DNA of 64,000 nt from Verrucomicrobiota bacterium JB022 (GCA_030673845.1 JAUTCQ010000013.1:309598-373597), one strand, 5' to 3'; positions 43,301 through 55,295 are shown, counted from the stretch's first letter. Numbers and translations are program-made. Notes: generated from the sequence alone by a model not told the origin.

Positions 43301-44056
43301 ATGATTCTCTTGGGGGTAAACATCGACCATTGCGCCACGGTGCGCGAGGCGCGTTACCGCGAGTATGGTCGCACACACGGCGAGATCGTGGAGCCGGATC
43401 CGCTCGCGTTTGCCTTTTTGGCGGAGCGGGCCGGGGCCGATGGCATCACGGTACACCCGCGCGAAGACCAGCGCCACGTGAAGCGCAGCGACGTGCTCCG
43501 CCTGAAGGAGCATATCCAGGTGCCGCTGAACATGGAGATGGCCGCGACCGACGAGATGGTGAAATTTGCCCTGCAGGTGAAGCCCACCTACGCCTGCGTC
43601 GTGCCCGAGAGCCGCGAAGAGGTGACGACCGAGGGCGGGCTCGACGTGGCCGGCCAGCCGGAGCGCATCAAGCGCGTGACCCAGGCCCTGCAGGAGGCGG
43701 GCATCAAGGTGAGCCTCTTTATCGATCCCGATCCGGCGCAGATCATGGCCTCTGCCCAGGCGGGCGCGACTTTTGTCGAGCTGCACACGGGTGCCTACGC
43801 CAATGCCTATTACGACGAGGCCAAGCGCGCCGAGGAGTGCAACCGCCTGAAAAAGGGTGCGGTGCAGGCTCATGAGCTGGGGCTGACGGTCAATCTCGGG
43901 CACGGCATCAATTACGTCAACGTGGCGGAAATGCGCCTGGTGCCCCACGTGCACGAGATGAACATCGGCCACAGCATCATCAGCCGCGCGCTCATGACGG
44001 GCTGCGAAGAAGCGGTGCGCGAGATGAAGCGCCGCATGAACCCGGGCCTGTTCTAG
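43301..44056 (+). CDS. pdxJ: Pyridoxine 5'-phosphate synthase
   Basis: 251 aa from the ATG at 43301. It condenses 1-deoxyxylulose 5-phosphate with aminoacetone phosphate in DXP-dependent vitamin B6 synthesis. Family motifs: GVNIDHCATVREAR, GADGITVHPREDQRH, LNMEMAATDEM, VELHTGAYANAY and GHGINYVNV, then EMNIGHSIISRAL. It leads the compact unit pdxJ-acpS-nnrDE-dprA with 12-17 bp gaps. Confidence 0.96.
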   Translation: MILLGVNIDHCATVREARYREYGRTHGEIVEPDPLAFAFLAERAGADGITVHPREDQRHVKRSDVLRLKEHIQVPLNMEMAATDEMVKFALQVKPTYACVVPESREEVTTEGGLDVAGQPERIKRVTQALQEAGIKVSLFIDPDPAQIMASAQAGATFVELHTGAYANAYYDEAKRAEECNRLKKGAVQAHELGLTVNLGHGINYVNVAEMRLVPHVHEMNIGHSIISRALMTGCEEAVREMKRRMNPGLF

Positions 44057-44073
44057 CGCCCGTCTTACCCCGA

Positions 44074-44478
44074 ATGGACATCCAGTTACCCCCCGCCGGT
44101 CGAGTCCTCAGCATGGGCGTCGACTTGATCGAGTGCGACCGAGTGCGCCGCGTCTACGACCGGCACCCGGAGCGTTTTCTTGAGCGGGTGTTTACGCCCC
44201 AGGAGCGCGCCTATTGCCTGCAGATGAAGAACCCGATCCCGCATCTCGCGGCCCGTTTTGCGGCCAAGGAGGCGGTGTCGAAGTGCTTTACTACCGGCAT
44301 CGGGGCCGAGCTGGGCTGGCAGTCGATCGAAGTCGTCAAGGGTGAGCGCGGGGAGCCGCAGATCCGTCTGGATGCGGGCGGCGAGCGCCTGTTGCGCGAT
44401 TTGGGCGGCTCCCGGGTCATCATTTCGCTTGCTCATACCCGCGTCTATGGCCATGCCGTAGCATTGCTTTTGCAGTAA
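44074..44478 (+). CDS. acpS: Holo-[acyl-carrier-protein] synthase
   Basis: 134 aa. It transfers 4'-phosphopantetheine from CoA to apo-ACP. The AcpS signatures are GVDLIECDRV (metal-binding Asp), FTPQERAYC, and RFAAKEAVSKC (catalytic Glu-Lys). It is about 12 residues longer at the N-terminus than E. coli AcpS. The link between pdxJ and acpS in one operon is common in bacteria. Confidence 0.95.
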   Translation: MDIQLPPAGRVLSMGVDLIECDRVRRVYDRHPERFLERVFTPQERAYCLQMKNPIPHLAARFAAKEAVSKCFTTGIGAELGWQSIEVVKGERGEPQIRLDAGGERLLRDLGGSRVIISLAHTRVYGHAVALLLQ

Positions 44479-44491
44479 TTCCGTTTTCGTT

Positions 44492-46087
44492 ATGCTTCCT
44501 CTCCCCCGTATCTTTCCTCTGCTGACCTGTGAACAAGCCCGCGCATTTGAACAAGCTTTGTTCAAAGGGGATGCTCAACGGGAGTGGAAAGCGATGCAAC
44601 TGGCGGGCAAGGCGATTGCCGATGCGGTGGAGCGCGATTTCCTGGAGCTGGCCGATTGGCCGAGCGATCCGCGCTTCCTTGTGTTGGCAGGCAAGGGCCA
44701 TAACGCCGGGGATGCCCTGATCGCAGTGCGCCACCTCTGCGCCAACCGTCCGGATGCGCAGGTGATGATCGTCTGGGCCGAAGCGAAGGAAAATGCAAAG
44801 CCGCACGTGCAGCAGGCCTTGAGCGAGCTGGAGCAGGTCTCCATCGCCCGCTTCGACCAGCAGGTGTGGAGCAAGGACTTGGCGGAGTGCCTGCGCGAGA
44901 TCGAATACGATGTGGTGTTCGACGGCTTGCTCGGCCTCAGTTTTTCCCAGCCGCTGCGCACGCCCTACGATCAGGTGATCGAGTGGGCCAATCAGCGCGA
45001 GCGCCGCTTTGGTATGCGCATCGCCGTCGATTTGCCCAGCGGGATTGGCGATCAGGCCCCGCGCACCGCCTTCCGGGCCGACTTTACCTACGCCACCGGC
45101 CTGCCCAAGACGCCGATGGAAGACGAGCGCAATGCCGAATGGGTGGGGCGCCCCAAGCTGCTCGATCTGGGCTTCTTCAAGCATGGCGTCGAGATCCCCG
45201 AGGTGCGCGGCTACTGGCTCGACCAGGACGACGCGCTGCGCCAACTGCAGCACCTGCGCCCGGCGGACGGGCATAAATACACTTACGGTCAGGTGGCCGT
45301 CATCGCGGGCTCGCCGCAATACCCTGGCGCAGCCCTGATGTGCATGGGCGGCGCGCTGCGCTCGGGCTCCGGTCTGGTGACGGGTATCGTGCCGAACGTT
45401 CTTTCCAGTCGGCTTGCCCTCGCGCTGCCGGAGGCGACCTGGTTGCCGGTGGCTTCGCGGCCCGACGGCAGTCTTGAGGCCGAAGTCGTGCGCGCGGTGC
45501 ATATGATGGCCTCCCACCGCACCCGGTGTGTGGTGATGGGCCCGGGCTTGATCGCCGACCGCAACTCGCTGTTCAACATCACCCGTATCGTGCGCGAGGT
45601 GAACCTGCCGCAGGTGCTCGACGCGAGTGCGTTGACGCCGGAGGTGATCCCGGCGGTGCTCGGTCGCCAGCCGGGCAGCGGCCCCGTGATCCTGACCCCG
45701 CACCCGGGTGAGCTGAACCGTATTTTCGACCGCCGCGAAGGTGGCGTGGAGTTGGGGCAGATTTTGGAGTTTTGCCAGCGCTACCGCCTGATGATGGCCG
45801 TCAAGGGCCGTATTACCCGCGTGTGCGACGGCCAGCGCGTGATCTCGATTGCAGCGGGTGGCCCCGTCCTCTCGCGCGGCGGCACGGGCGACATCCTTGC
45901 GGGTATGATCGGCGGCCTGGTGGCGCAAGACCCGGAGAATTGCCTCGGGGCCGTCTTGCGGGCCATCGCCTGGCACGGTGCGGCGGGCGATGCGCTGGCC
46001 CACTGCAAGGGCCAAACGGCTTCGCGAACGACGGAGCTACTGGATTACCTGCCCGTGGTGCTGCGCCAGCGCACGCGACGCGCCTAA
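44492..46087 (+). CDS. nnrD: Bifunctional NAD(P)H-hydrate epimerase/dehydratase
   Basis: 531 aa, repairs hydrated NADH and NADPH. The N-terminal epimerase (YjeF_N, about 1-230) has LVLAGKGHNAGDALIAVRHL, a variant of the usual GNNGGDGL, and VFDGLLGLSFSQP with VDLPSGI. The C-terminal dehydratase (ribokinase-like, about 250-525) has HKYTYGQVAVIAGSPQYPGA, VVMGPGL, ILTPHPGELNRIF and GGTGDILAGMIGGLVAQ. Both halves are complete. The altered epimerase loop (His for Asn, Ala for Gly) may alter activity or be clade-specific. Confidence 0.93.
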   Translation: MLPLPRIFPLLTCEQARAFEQALFKGDAQREWKAMQLAGKAIADAVERDFLELADWPSDPRFLVLAGKGHNAGDALIAVRHLCANRPDAQVMIVWAEAKENAKPHVQQALSELEQVSIARFDQQVWSKDLAECLREIEYDVVFDGLLGLSFSQPLRTPYDQVIEWANQRERRFGMRIAVDLPSGIGDQAPRTAFRADFTYATGLPKTPMEDERNAEWVGRPKLLDLGFFKHGVEIPEVRGYWLDQDDALRQLQHLRPADGHKYTYGQVAVIAGSPQYPGAALMCMGGALRSGSGLVTGIVPNVLSSRLALALPEATWLPVASRPDGSLEAEVVRAVHMMASHRTRCVVMGPGLIADRNSLFNITRIVREVNLPQVLDASALTPEVIPAVLGRQPGSGPVILTPHPGELNRIFDRREGGVELGQILEFCQRYRLMMAVKGRITRVCDGQRVISIAAGGPVLSRGGTGDILAGMIGGLVAQDPENCLGAVLRAIAWHGAAGDALAHCKGQTASRTTELLDYLPVVLRQRTRRA

Positions 46088-46099
46088 AGAAGCTGCGCC

Positions 46100-47236
46100 A
46101 TGGAGCCGCAGGACGAAGCGCAGGCCGTGATGGTCCTGAATGCCTTGCCGGACTTCGGGCCGGTGGGGATCCGCAAGCTGGTGCAACGCTTTGGCTCGGC
46201 CCGCGCCGTGTTGGCGGCCTCCGCTGAGGCATTGGAGCCGGTCTTGAGCGCGCCCAAGCGGCAATGCCTGCTCAACTGGCGCGAACGCTTCGACCTGGGG
46301 CGCGAGCTGGAGCGGCTCAAGACCTTGCAGGCACGCTTCATCCCGGCGGGCGATGCCGCTTACCCCTCTCGGCTGCAAGGGCAGCGCGATGCGCCGGTGG
46401 GGCTCTACCAGCGGGGCGAAGTCGACTGGCGCTTGCCGGCGGTGGCGATCGTCGGCACCCGGGGTTGCAGCCAATACGGGCGCAAAGTGGCTTACGAGTG
46501 GGCCAAAACGCTCGCGGCCAACGGCGTGATCGTGGTCAGCGGGCTGGCGCTCGGCGTCGATGCCTACGCCCACCAGGGCGCGCTCGATGGCGGGGGCAAG
46601 ACGGTGGGGGTGCTCGGCAACGGCCTCGACGTCGTTTACCCGCGCGAAAATCGTGAGCTTTACGCCCGCATGGCGGAAGAGGGAGCGCTGTTGACGGAGT
46701 TTTACCTCGGGCGCAAGGCCGACCGCCAGACCTTCCCCCAGCGCAACCGCATCGTGGCGGGTATCAGCCAGGCTACGCTGGTCATCGAAACCGATGAGCG
46801 GGGCGGCAGCCTGATCACGGCGCGCTTTGCGCTGGAGCAGGGGCGTACGGTGCTGGCGTTGCCAGGCCGGATCGACCAGCCGACTTCCAAAGGCTGCCAC
46901 ATGTTGATCCGCGAAGGTGCCATCCTGGTGACTTCGCCCGAAGAGGTGTTGGAAGAACTATCGTGGCGCCCGGAGCCGCTGGAGCTGGATTTCGGGGCGC
47001 CGGAGGAAGACGGTCATGCCGCCAACATGGCGACGCCGCCCGCCGCGCTGGAGCAGCTCGACCCGGCTTCGCGCCAGATCCTCGAACTGCTGGCCGAGGG
47101 CGAAGTGCTGCATGTCGACCAGTTGAGCGAGCGGCTCGACCGCGCGCCGGCCGAGGTGGGCGCCCAGTTGATGCTGCTCGAGATCGAGGGCTGGGTGAGC
47201 AAGCGCTTCGACGGCACCTACGAAAAAGCCTACTGA
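46100..47236 (+). CDS. dprA: DNA processing protein (natural transformation/recombination mediator)
   Basis: 378 aa. DprA loads RecA on incoming single-stranded DNA. N-terminal SAM/HhH-like helices (about 1-75) precede the Rossmann domain: AIVGTRGCSQYGRKVA, VVSGLALGVDAYAH, GVLGNGLDVVYPREN, FPQRNRIVAGISQATLVIE. The DprA winged helix (about 315-378, SRQILELLAEGEVLHVDQLSERL) is present. It is the last gene of its operon. A family B repeat follows 55 bp after the stop. Confidence 0.95.
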   Translation: MEPQDEAQAVMVLNALPDFGPVGIRKLVQRFGSARAVLAASAEALEPVLSAPKRQCLLNWRERFDLGRELERLKTLQARFIPAGDAAYPSRLQGQRDAPVGLYQRGEVDWRLPAVAIVGTRGCSQYGRKVAYEWAKTLAANGVIVVSGLALGVDAYAHQGALDGGGKTVGVLGNGLDVVYPRENRELYARMAEEGALLTEFYLGRKADRQTFPQRNRIVAGISQATLVIETDERGGSLITARFALEQGRTVLALPGRIDQPTSKGCHMLIREGAILVTSPEEVLEELSWRPEPLELDFGAPEEDGHAANMATPPAALEQLDPASRQILELLAEGEVLHVDQLSERLDRAPAEVGAQLMLLEIEGWVSKRFDGTYEKAY

Positions 47237-47290
47237 GCAGGCTCAGCAGGCTTGGGAAAGGGGCTAGTGGCGCATTGCGCGGACCTTCGC

Positions 47291-47455
47291 AGTGGCACTC
47301 CCTTCGGGGTGCAGACTCTGGTTCGGTACTATCCGGTGGTGTCGGACGCAAAGCGTCCTCAACCACCGGCTACGTGATGGCATCCCTTCAGGATGCTGGA
47401 TCATCCTGCAAGCTGGAGGCTTGCCAGATCTTACCCCGGGTTTTCTGCCTTCGCC
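47291..47455. repeat. Structured intergenic repeat, family B copy 4 (inverted, truncated)
   Basis: It is the reverse complement of much of copy 3, identical over long blocks such as TCCGGTGGTGTCGGACGC, AACCACCGGCTACGTGATGG and CATCCCTTCAGGATGCTGG. It then jumps to the ACCCCGGGTT block, lacking the segment with the GGTCCGC hairpin. It fills the gap between the convergent dprA and HIT genes. Confidence 0.8.
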
Positions 47456-47458
47456 GAA

Positions 47459-47803
47459 TCAACCGGGGGGCCATTCGAGCGGGCGACCGCCGAGCAGGTG
47501 CACGTGGAGGTGCGGCACGGTTTCGCCGCCATCGGGTCCGTTGTTGATCACGATACGGAAACCCGTTTCGAGCTCCAGCGATTTGGCCAGATTGCGCGCG
47601 ACAAGCAGCAGGTGGCCGAGGATCAGTTGATCTTCGTTCAGTGCTTCGCCCACCCGAGGGATCGGCTTGCGGGGGATGATTAAAAGGTGGATGGGCGCCT
47701 GCGGGTTGATGTCGTGAATCGCGATGCAGACGTCGTCCTCGTATTCCTTTTGCGCCGGGATGTCGCCGGCAATGATCTTCTCAAATAACGTGGGACCAGA
47801 CAT
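47459..47803 (-). CDS. HIT-family (HinT-like) nucleotide-binding hydrolase
   Basis: 114 aa, a full-length HinT-type protein. It starts PTLFEKIIAGDIPAQKEYED and has HLLIIPRKPIPRV, and the triad HLHVHLLGGR near the end with the catalytic middle His. HinT cleaves adenosine 5'-phosphoramidates such as lysyl-AMP. It is the last gene of the minus-strand set trpG-nrdR-hypothetical-HIT, with 44 bp before it. Confidence 0.93.
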   Translation of the reverse strand: MSGPTLFEKIIAGDIPAQKEYEDDVCIAIHDINPQAPIHLLIIPRKPIPRVGEALNEDQLILGHLLLVARNLAKSLELETGFRIVINNGPDGGETVPHLHVHLLGGRPLEWPPG

Positions 47804-47847
47804 GAGCGATGTAGTAGGTAGGGTGGGAGACTGCCACCGGCCGTCCT

Positions 47848-48363
47848 CTAGACGTAGAGGATGGTGAGTTCGGTATTGGCGGTGGTGAATTGGGCCGCCA
47901 GGGCGTCGATGTAGGCACGCGCCTGCCGGTGGTCTTCCTGATAGCGGCGCGTAAAGGGCTTGCCGCCGGTTACCGCTTCGCGCAGCCCGGTGATGAGCAG
48001 GAGGGTGCTGTCGTAACCGGCGACGGACTTGAGGCCGCGCACGAGCTCTTGCCGCACGAAGAGCGGATCGAAGGTCGTTTTTTCCAGCTTTAGGTGGTAG
48101 AGGCCGTAGGAAGACTCGGCAAAGGGCTGGTCGGCGCTGAGGCGCATGGCCGTCTGCGCAAAGTTTTCGACCGTGTCGTCGATCTCCGGCTCTTCCGCGA
48201 TGGACTGGTCGATCGCGTCCTTGAGGTGCTTGAGCAGGTAGGGGTCTCCGCCCGCTGCGTCGGCGAACAAATAGTGGAGACAGTGATACTTAGCCCAGTC
48301 TTGCTTCGCTTGAAGCGGGGCGGGCTTCGCGACGGAGGGCCGATATTTCCTGCGCGAGTTCAT
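47848..48363 (-). CDS. Conserved hypothetical protein overlapping nrdR
   Basis: 171 aa if started at the ATG at 48363, which lies 74 nt inside the end of nrdR in another frame. A shorter start (for example a TTG near 48270) would remove the overlap. The body is mixed alpha/beta and acidic: [17 protein letters not shown], then LLKHLKDAIDQSIAEEPE, then SLTLLITGLRE-like STLLLITGLREAV, closing TANTELTILYV. No signal peptide or membrane helix. Family not recognised. The location between nrdR and a HIT gene gives no clear functional hint. Confidence 0.6.
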   Translation of the reverse strand: MNSRRKYRPSVAKPAPLQAKQDWAKYHCLHYLFADAAGGDPYLLKHLKDAIDQSIAEEPEIDDTVENFAQTAMRLSADQPFAESSYGLYHLKLEKTTFDPLFVRQELVRGLKSVAGYDSTLLLITGLREAVTGGKPFTRRYQEDHRQARAYIDALAAQFTTANTELTILYV

Positions 48364-48775
48364 CAATGTCCCTAAACTCCTTGTACACACTAGCAAAGCG
48401 CACATAGGCGATTTGATCAATAGTTTTCAGTCTTTTCATGATCGCCTCCCCGATGTCGCGTGCGGGGATTTCGCTGTCGTAACTCGCTTCCATTTCAGCG
48501 GTTACATCGCCTACGATCATGCGGAGCTGCTCAGGGTCGATCGGTCTTTTTTCGCAGGCGCGGCGCAGGCCGTTGAGGATCTTGCCCGACTCGAAGGGCT
48601 CGCGGCGCCCATCGTTCTTCTTCACCCACAGCTCGTCGCGCACGTGCTCTTCGGCCGTGGTAAAGCGGTAGCCGCAGGCATTGCACTGGCGGCGGCGGCG
48701 GATGGCCTGGCCGTTGCGGGCGAGGCGGGAGTCGATCACCCGGGTGTCCCCGGCCTGGCAACGCGGGCAGATCAT
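48290..48775 (-). CDS. nrdR: Ribonucleotide reductase transcriptional repressor
   Basis: 161 aa. A zinc ribbon at the N-terminus ([17 protein letters not shown], then [10 protein letters not shown]) precedes an ATP-cone domain ([20 protein letters not shown]). It senses ATP/dATP and represses nrd genes. Its start overlaps the trpG stop by 4 nt. The C-terminus runs past the usual end (about 150 aa) with an Ala/Arg-rich tail that overlaps the next gene. No nrd genes are in the window. Confidence 0.95.
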   Translation of the reverse strand: MICPRCQAGDTRVIDSRLARNGQAIRRRRQCNACGYRFTTAEEHVRDELWVKKNDGRREPFESGKILNGLRRACEKRPIDPEQLRMIVGDVTAEMEASYDSEIPARDIGEAIMKRLKTIDQIAYVRFASVYKEFRDIDELAQEISALRREARPASSEARLG

Positions 48776-49383
48776 GAATGGGAGGCGGCAGGGGTCTTGT
48801 TCGGGGAGAACTTTTCGGCCAGGTGGAGGAAGTTTTGCAGCATCTTGTGCCCATGCTCCGTCGCCATCGACTCGGGGTGGAACTGCACGCCCCAGATCGG
48901 TAACTCGCGGTGGCGCAGGCCCATGATCTCGCCGATCTCCGTCTCGGCGGTGATCTCGAGCTCGCTGGGGAAGGTGTCGCGCTTGACTAGGAGGGAGTGG
49001 TAGCGCGTGGCGGGGAAGGGCGTCGGCACGTCGGCAAAGATATCCGTGCCCTGGTGGTAGATGGGCGAGGTCTTGCCGTGCATCAGGCGTTCGGCCCGCA
49101 CGACATCGCCGCCAAAGAAGTCGCCAATGCACTGGTGGCCGAGGCAGACGCCAAAGAGGGGGATGCGGGCCTTGCTGACGGCACCGATGATGTCGAGGCT
49201 GTTACCGGCCTCCTTGGGGCTGCAGGGCCCGGGGGAGATGACGACCATGCGGGGTTGCATCGCCACGACTTCCTCGCCCGTCAACTCGTGATTGCGGAAC
49301 ACTTCGGGCTTCCAGCCGAGCTGGCCGAAGTACTGCACGATGTTGAAGGTAAAGGAGTCGAAATTGTCGATAACTAGCAGCAT
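48772..49383 (-). CDS. trpG: Anthranilate/aminodeoxychorismate synthase glutamine amidotransferase subunit
   Basis: 203 aa from the ATG at 49383, before [19 protein letters not shown]. It is a class I glutamine amidotransferase: [12 protein letters not shown], catalytic Cys in [16 protein letters not shown], and His/Glu in [13 protein letters not shown]. It supplies ammonia to TrpE or PabB; which one cannot be told, since no partner is nearby, so pabA is equally possible. It heads the run into nrdR with overlapping codons. Confidence 0.88.
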   Translation of the reverse strand: MLLVIDNFDSFTFNIVQYFGQLGWKPEVFRNHELTGEEVVAMQPRMVVISPGPCSPKEAGNSLDIIGAVSKARIPLFGVCLGHQCIGDFFGGDVVRAERLMHGKTSPIYHQGTDIFADVPTPFPATRYHSLLVKRDTFPSELEITAETEIGEIMGLRHRELPIWGVQFHPESMATEHGHKMLQNFLHLAEKFSPNKTPAASHS

Positions 49384-49449
49384 GTTTCCCCTTATCCTCT
49401 CGATTCGGGGCGCAAGGGTCAAGCCAGACGCGCGGAATCCGGCTTTGTG

Positions 49450-50163
49450 CTAACGGAAGAGGTTGTATTTCACGATCGCGTAGATCGCGCGGAAGCCGTC
49501 CTTCCAGCCAATCTTCTTCCCTTCGTCATACGTGCGCCCGTAGTAAGAGATGCCGACTTCGAAGATGCGGCAGTTCATGCGCGCGACCTTGGCGGTGATC
49601 TCGGGCTCGAAGCCGAAGCGCGGCTCCTCGATCTCGATCTGCTGGATAATCTCACGGCGGAACAGCTTGTAGCAGGTTTCCATGTCCGTAAGGTTGATGT
49701 TGGTAAACATGTTGGAGCAGAGCGTAAGCATCTTGTTGCCCACCATGTGCCAGAAAAATACCACCCGATGCGGGTCGCCCCCCTGGAAGCGGGAGCCGAA
49801 GACGACATCGGCCTTGCCTTCGACCACCGGCTTGATCAGGCGCGGATATTCTGCCGGGTCGTATTCGAGGTCTGCATCCTGGACGACGACAAGGTCGCCT
49901 ACCGCGTGCTTGAAGCCGGTTCGCAGCGCAGCACCCTTGCCCTGGTTCACCTCGTGATAGAGCACGCGGCAAAGCGGGTCTTGCTCCACTTGTGCGCGCA
50001 GGATTTCGCGGGTGTTGTCGCGCGAGCAGTCGTCGACGATGATGATTTCCTGCAGGCGGACGGGTGCTTCTTTTACCCGCTCGATGATGGAGAGGATCGT
50101 CTCTTGTTCGTTGTAGCAGGGGATGACAACGGAGAGGCTGAGGGAATGGAGGTCGGCGGGCAT
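49450..50163 (-). CDS. Family 2 glycosyltransferase (polyprenol-phosphate mannosyl/glucosyltransferase-like)
   Basis: 237 aa. The GT-A fold shows [25 protein letters not shown], the donor/metal motif [11 protein letters not shown], and [12 protein letters not shown], and a closing [17 protein letters not shown], which is characteristic of DPM1-type enzymes. It lacks the C-terminal membrane helices of some family members. It probably transfers a sugar from a nucleotide donor to polyprenyl phosphate. It stands alone, divergent from tgt with 160 bp between starts. Confidence 0.88.
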   Translation of the reverse strand: MPADLHSLSLSVVIPCYNEQETILSIIERVKEAPVRLQEIIIVDDCSRDNTREILRAQVEQDPLCRVLYHEVNQGKGAALRTGFKHAVGDLVVVQDADLEYDPAEYPRLIKPVVEGKADVVFGSRFQGGDPHRVVFFWHMVGNKMLTLCSNMFTNINLTDMETCYKLFRREIIQQIEIEEPRFGFEPEITAKVARMNCRIFEVGISYYGRTYDEGKKIGWKDGFRAIYAIVKYNLFR

Positions 50164-50323
50164 GACAGCGGGGAAAATGTCTGCAGGTACGCTTCGCATC
50201 AAGAACCCGGCCCTAAGGGGTTGCCAAGCTTAAAGTCTTTCGGCAAGGGTGGGCGGCTTCGCTACAAGGCCCGCCATCGGCGGCTAAGGCGTCCGTTTTG
50301 CCACCCACTCCCATCCCTTCTTC

Positions 50324-51457
50324 ATGAGTGCATTCGAGTTGTTAAAGGAAGACCCGCACACGCGGGCGCGTCGGGGCCGCCTGCAGTGCCTGCATGGCAC
50401 GATCGAGACCCCCATCTTCATGCCGGTGGGCACGCAAGGCACCGTCAAGGCGCTCACGCCTGCCCAACTGGAAGAGGTGGGCGCGCAGATCATCCTCGGC
50501 AATACCTATCACTTGAACCTGCGCCCCGGTTCGGAATTGGTGCAGGAGATGGGCGGCCTGCATCGCTTCATGGGCTGGAACCGCCCCATCCTGACCGACA
50601 GCGGCGGCTTCCAGGTCTTCAGCCTCGCCTCGCTGCGCCAGATCAGCGAACGCGGCATCGCCTTCAAGAGCCACCTCGACGGCAGCAATGTTTTTTTGGG
50701 GCCGCAGGAGGTTGTTACGATTCAGGACCAGCTTGGGTCGGATATTGCGATGGTGCTCGATGAATGTGCACCCGCCGGTTGTAGCGAAGCCGAAGCGCAA
50801 ACTGCCGTCGACCGCAGCCTGCGTTGGGCGGAGGACTGTGTGAAGGTGGCCGCTACACGTGGTTTTTTGGAGCGCGGGCACTATTTGTTCCCCATTGTGC
50901 AGGGCAATCGCTTCCCGGCCATGCGGCGCCAGTGCGCAGAGGCGCTGGTGCAACTCGACATGGCAGGTTATGCGATCGGCGGGGTGAGCGTGGGCGAGGC
51001 GGAGGCCGATATGATGATCGCAGTGGAAGCCTCAACGGAGGTATTGCCTAAGCATAAGCCGCGCTACGTGATGGGCGTAGGGACTCCGCCTCAGCTGTTG
51101 CGCTTCATTGCCTTGGGCGCGGATATGTTTGATTGCGTGATGCCTACACGGGAGGCCCGCCACGGCATCGCCTTTACCAGTCGTGGCAAGATCAACCTCA
51201 AGAACAACCGCTTCCGCACCGATTCTGCTCCATTGGAAGAGGGTATGGATAATTATACCTGCCGCCATTTCAGCCGTGCTTACCTGCGCCACCTGCTGGT
51301 TTCGGGCGAGATGTTGGCGGCCACGCTGCTGTCGTTGCACAACGTCCATTTCTTCCTCGATCTGATGCGGCAGGCGCGCGCGCACCTGGAGGCGGGAGAC
51401 TTTCATGCGTGGTCACAAGCATGGATCGAACGTTACGAGCGAGGGCAGGAAGGGTAA
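50324..51457 (+). CDS. tgt: tRNA-guanine transglycosylase with degenerate zinc site
   Basis: 377 aa. It exchanges guanine 34 of certain tRNAs for preQ1 in queuosine synthesis. Catalytic elements are present: ILTDSGGFQVFS, the YAIGGVSVGE loop, and MFDCVMPTREARHG with the nucleophilic Asp. The zinc site is not standard. E. coli Tgt uses Cys302, Cys304, Cys307 and His333 (DCDCYTC). The equivalents here are Met308, Asn310, Cys313 and His339 (EEGMDNYTC). Two ligands are therefore missing although the surrounding segment SRAYLRHL is conserved. Confidence 0.92.
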   Translation: MSAFELLKEDPHTRARRGRLQCLHGTIETPIFMPVGTQGTVKALTPAQLEEVGAQIILGNTYHLNLRPGSELVQEMGGLHRFMGWNRPILTDSGGFQVFSLASLRQISERGIAFKSHLDGSNVFLGPQEVVTIQDQLGSDIAMVLDECAPAGCSEAEAQTAVDRSLRWAEDCVKVAATRGFLERGHYLFPIVQGNRFPAMRRQCAEALVQLDMAGYAIGGVSVGEAEADMMIAVEASTEVLPKHKPRYVMGVGTPPQLLRFIALGADMFDCVMPTREARHGIAFTSRGKINLKNNRFRTDSAPLEEGMDNYTCRHFSRAYLRHLLVSGEMLAATLLSLHNVHFFLDLMRQARAHLEAGDFHAWSQAWIERYERGQEG

Positions 51458-51604
51458 TTCAGGTCCTCCTTCCTCGTAGATTCGAGGTCCTGGCGAGGCT
51501 CTTCCTAAGTAATCGCGATTCGGAATATCTGCCCATATGTCTCGTATCTACTTGCCAATAACGAAAAGATGCGTTCTATAGCCTCTAAATTAACAAAAAG
51601 ATCC

Positions 51605-51988
51605 ATGTCTACTATCGTTGAATTGAAGGAAGAGCTGAAGAACCTGGAGAAGGAAGAGCAGAAGATTGCCCGCATGAAGGAACAAATCGCGGCCAAGATT
51701 CAGGAAGAAAAGCAGGAGGATCAGCGCCTCGACGAAATCTTTAATAACAGCGGTTATGCCACCCCGCGTGCGCTGGTGAAGGCGCTCATGGTGAAGTATG
51801 GCATTAAGGTCAGCGGCAGCGCTGCCAATGGTAAGCCCCGCAAGCGTACCCGTATCACCTCCGAGCTTCGCGACAGCGTGAAGGCCGAGGTCAATGCCGG
51901 CGGTTCCAAGAACTCGATCAGCAAAAAGTACGAGATCAGCTACGCCGTCGTTTCCAAGATCATGAAGGGCGACTACGACCACCTCTAG
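51605..51988 (+). CDS. H-NS-like nucleoid protein with coiled coil and C-terminal HTH (putative)
   Basis: 127 aa from the ATG at 51605. Residues 1-45 are a Glu/Lys-rich coiled coil (KEELKNLEKEEQKIARMKEQ). A short helical segment (SGYATPRALVKALMVKYGI) follows, then a basic linker with PRKRTR resembling an AT-hook-like or H-NS DNA-binding loop. The last part is a helix-turn-helix (SELRDSVKAEV, then SKNSISKKYEISYAVVSKIMKG) of the kind found in recombinase and phage-regulator families. Size, charge and architecture suggest an abundant DNA-bridging protein. The family was not recognised; transcription stops at a strong terminator. Confidence 0.65.
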   Translation: MSTIVELKEELKNLEKEEQKIARMKEQIAAKIQEEKQEDQRLDEIFNNSGYATPRALVKALMVKYGIKVSGSAANGKPRKRTRITSELRDSVKAEVNAGGSKNSISKKYEISYAVVSKIMKGDYDHL

Positions 51989-52017
51989 GTCGAACCCCAC
52001 GCAGGTTTTTCGTGACC

Positions 52018-52051
52018 GCCGTGACCGGATTGTAACCGGCACGGCTTTTTT
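52018..52051 (+). terminator. Rho-independent terminator before secA
   Basis: GCCGTG-(A)-CCGG...CCGG-CACGGC forms a 10-bp stem with one bulged A, a 7-nt loop and six T residues. It ends the H-NS-like gene's transcript. Confidence 0.9.
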
Positions 52052-52164
52052 GTGGTCGGGAAAAGCGCTTGCGGCCAAGGAAGACCTGCTACATAGGTTA
52101 TCATTTTCCCTACCCCGTGATGGGGCCGATGACCGGCCAAGACCGGAGCAACGTGTGAGATGCC

Positions 52165-55272
<3,108 letters not shown>

Positions 55273-55295
55273 AGCCCTTTGCTTACCGCCACACT

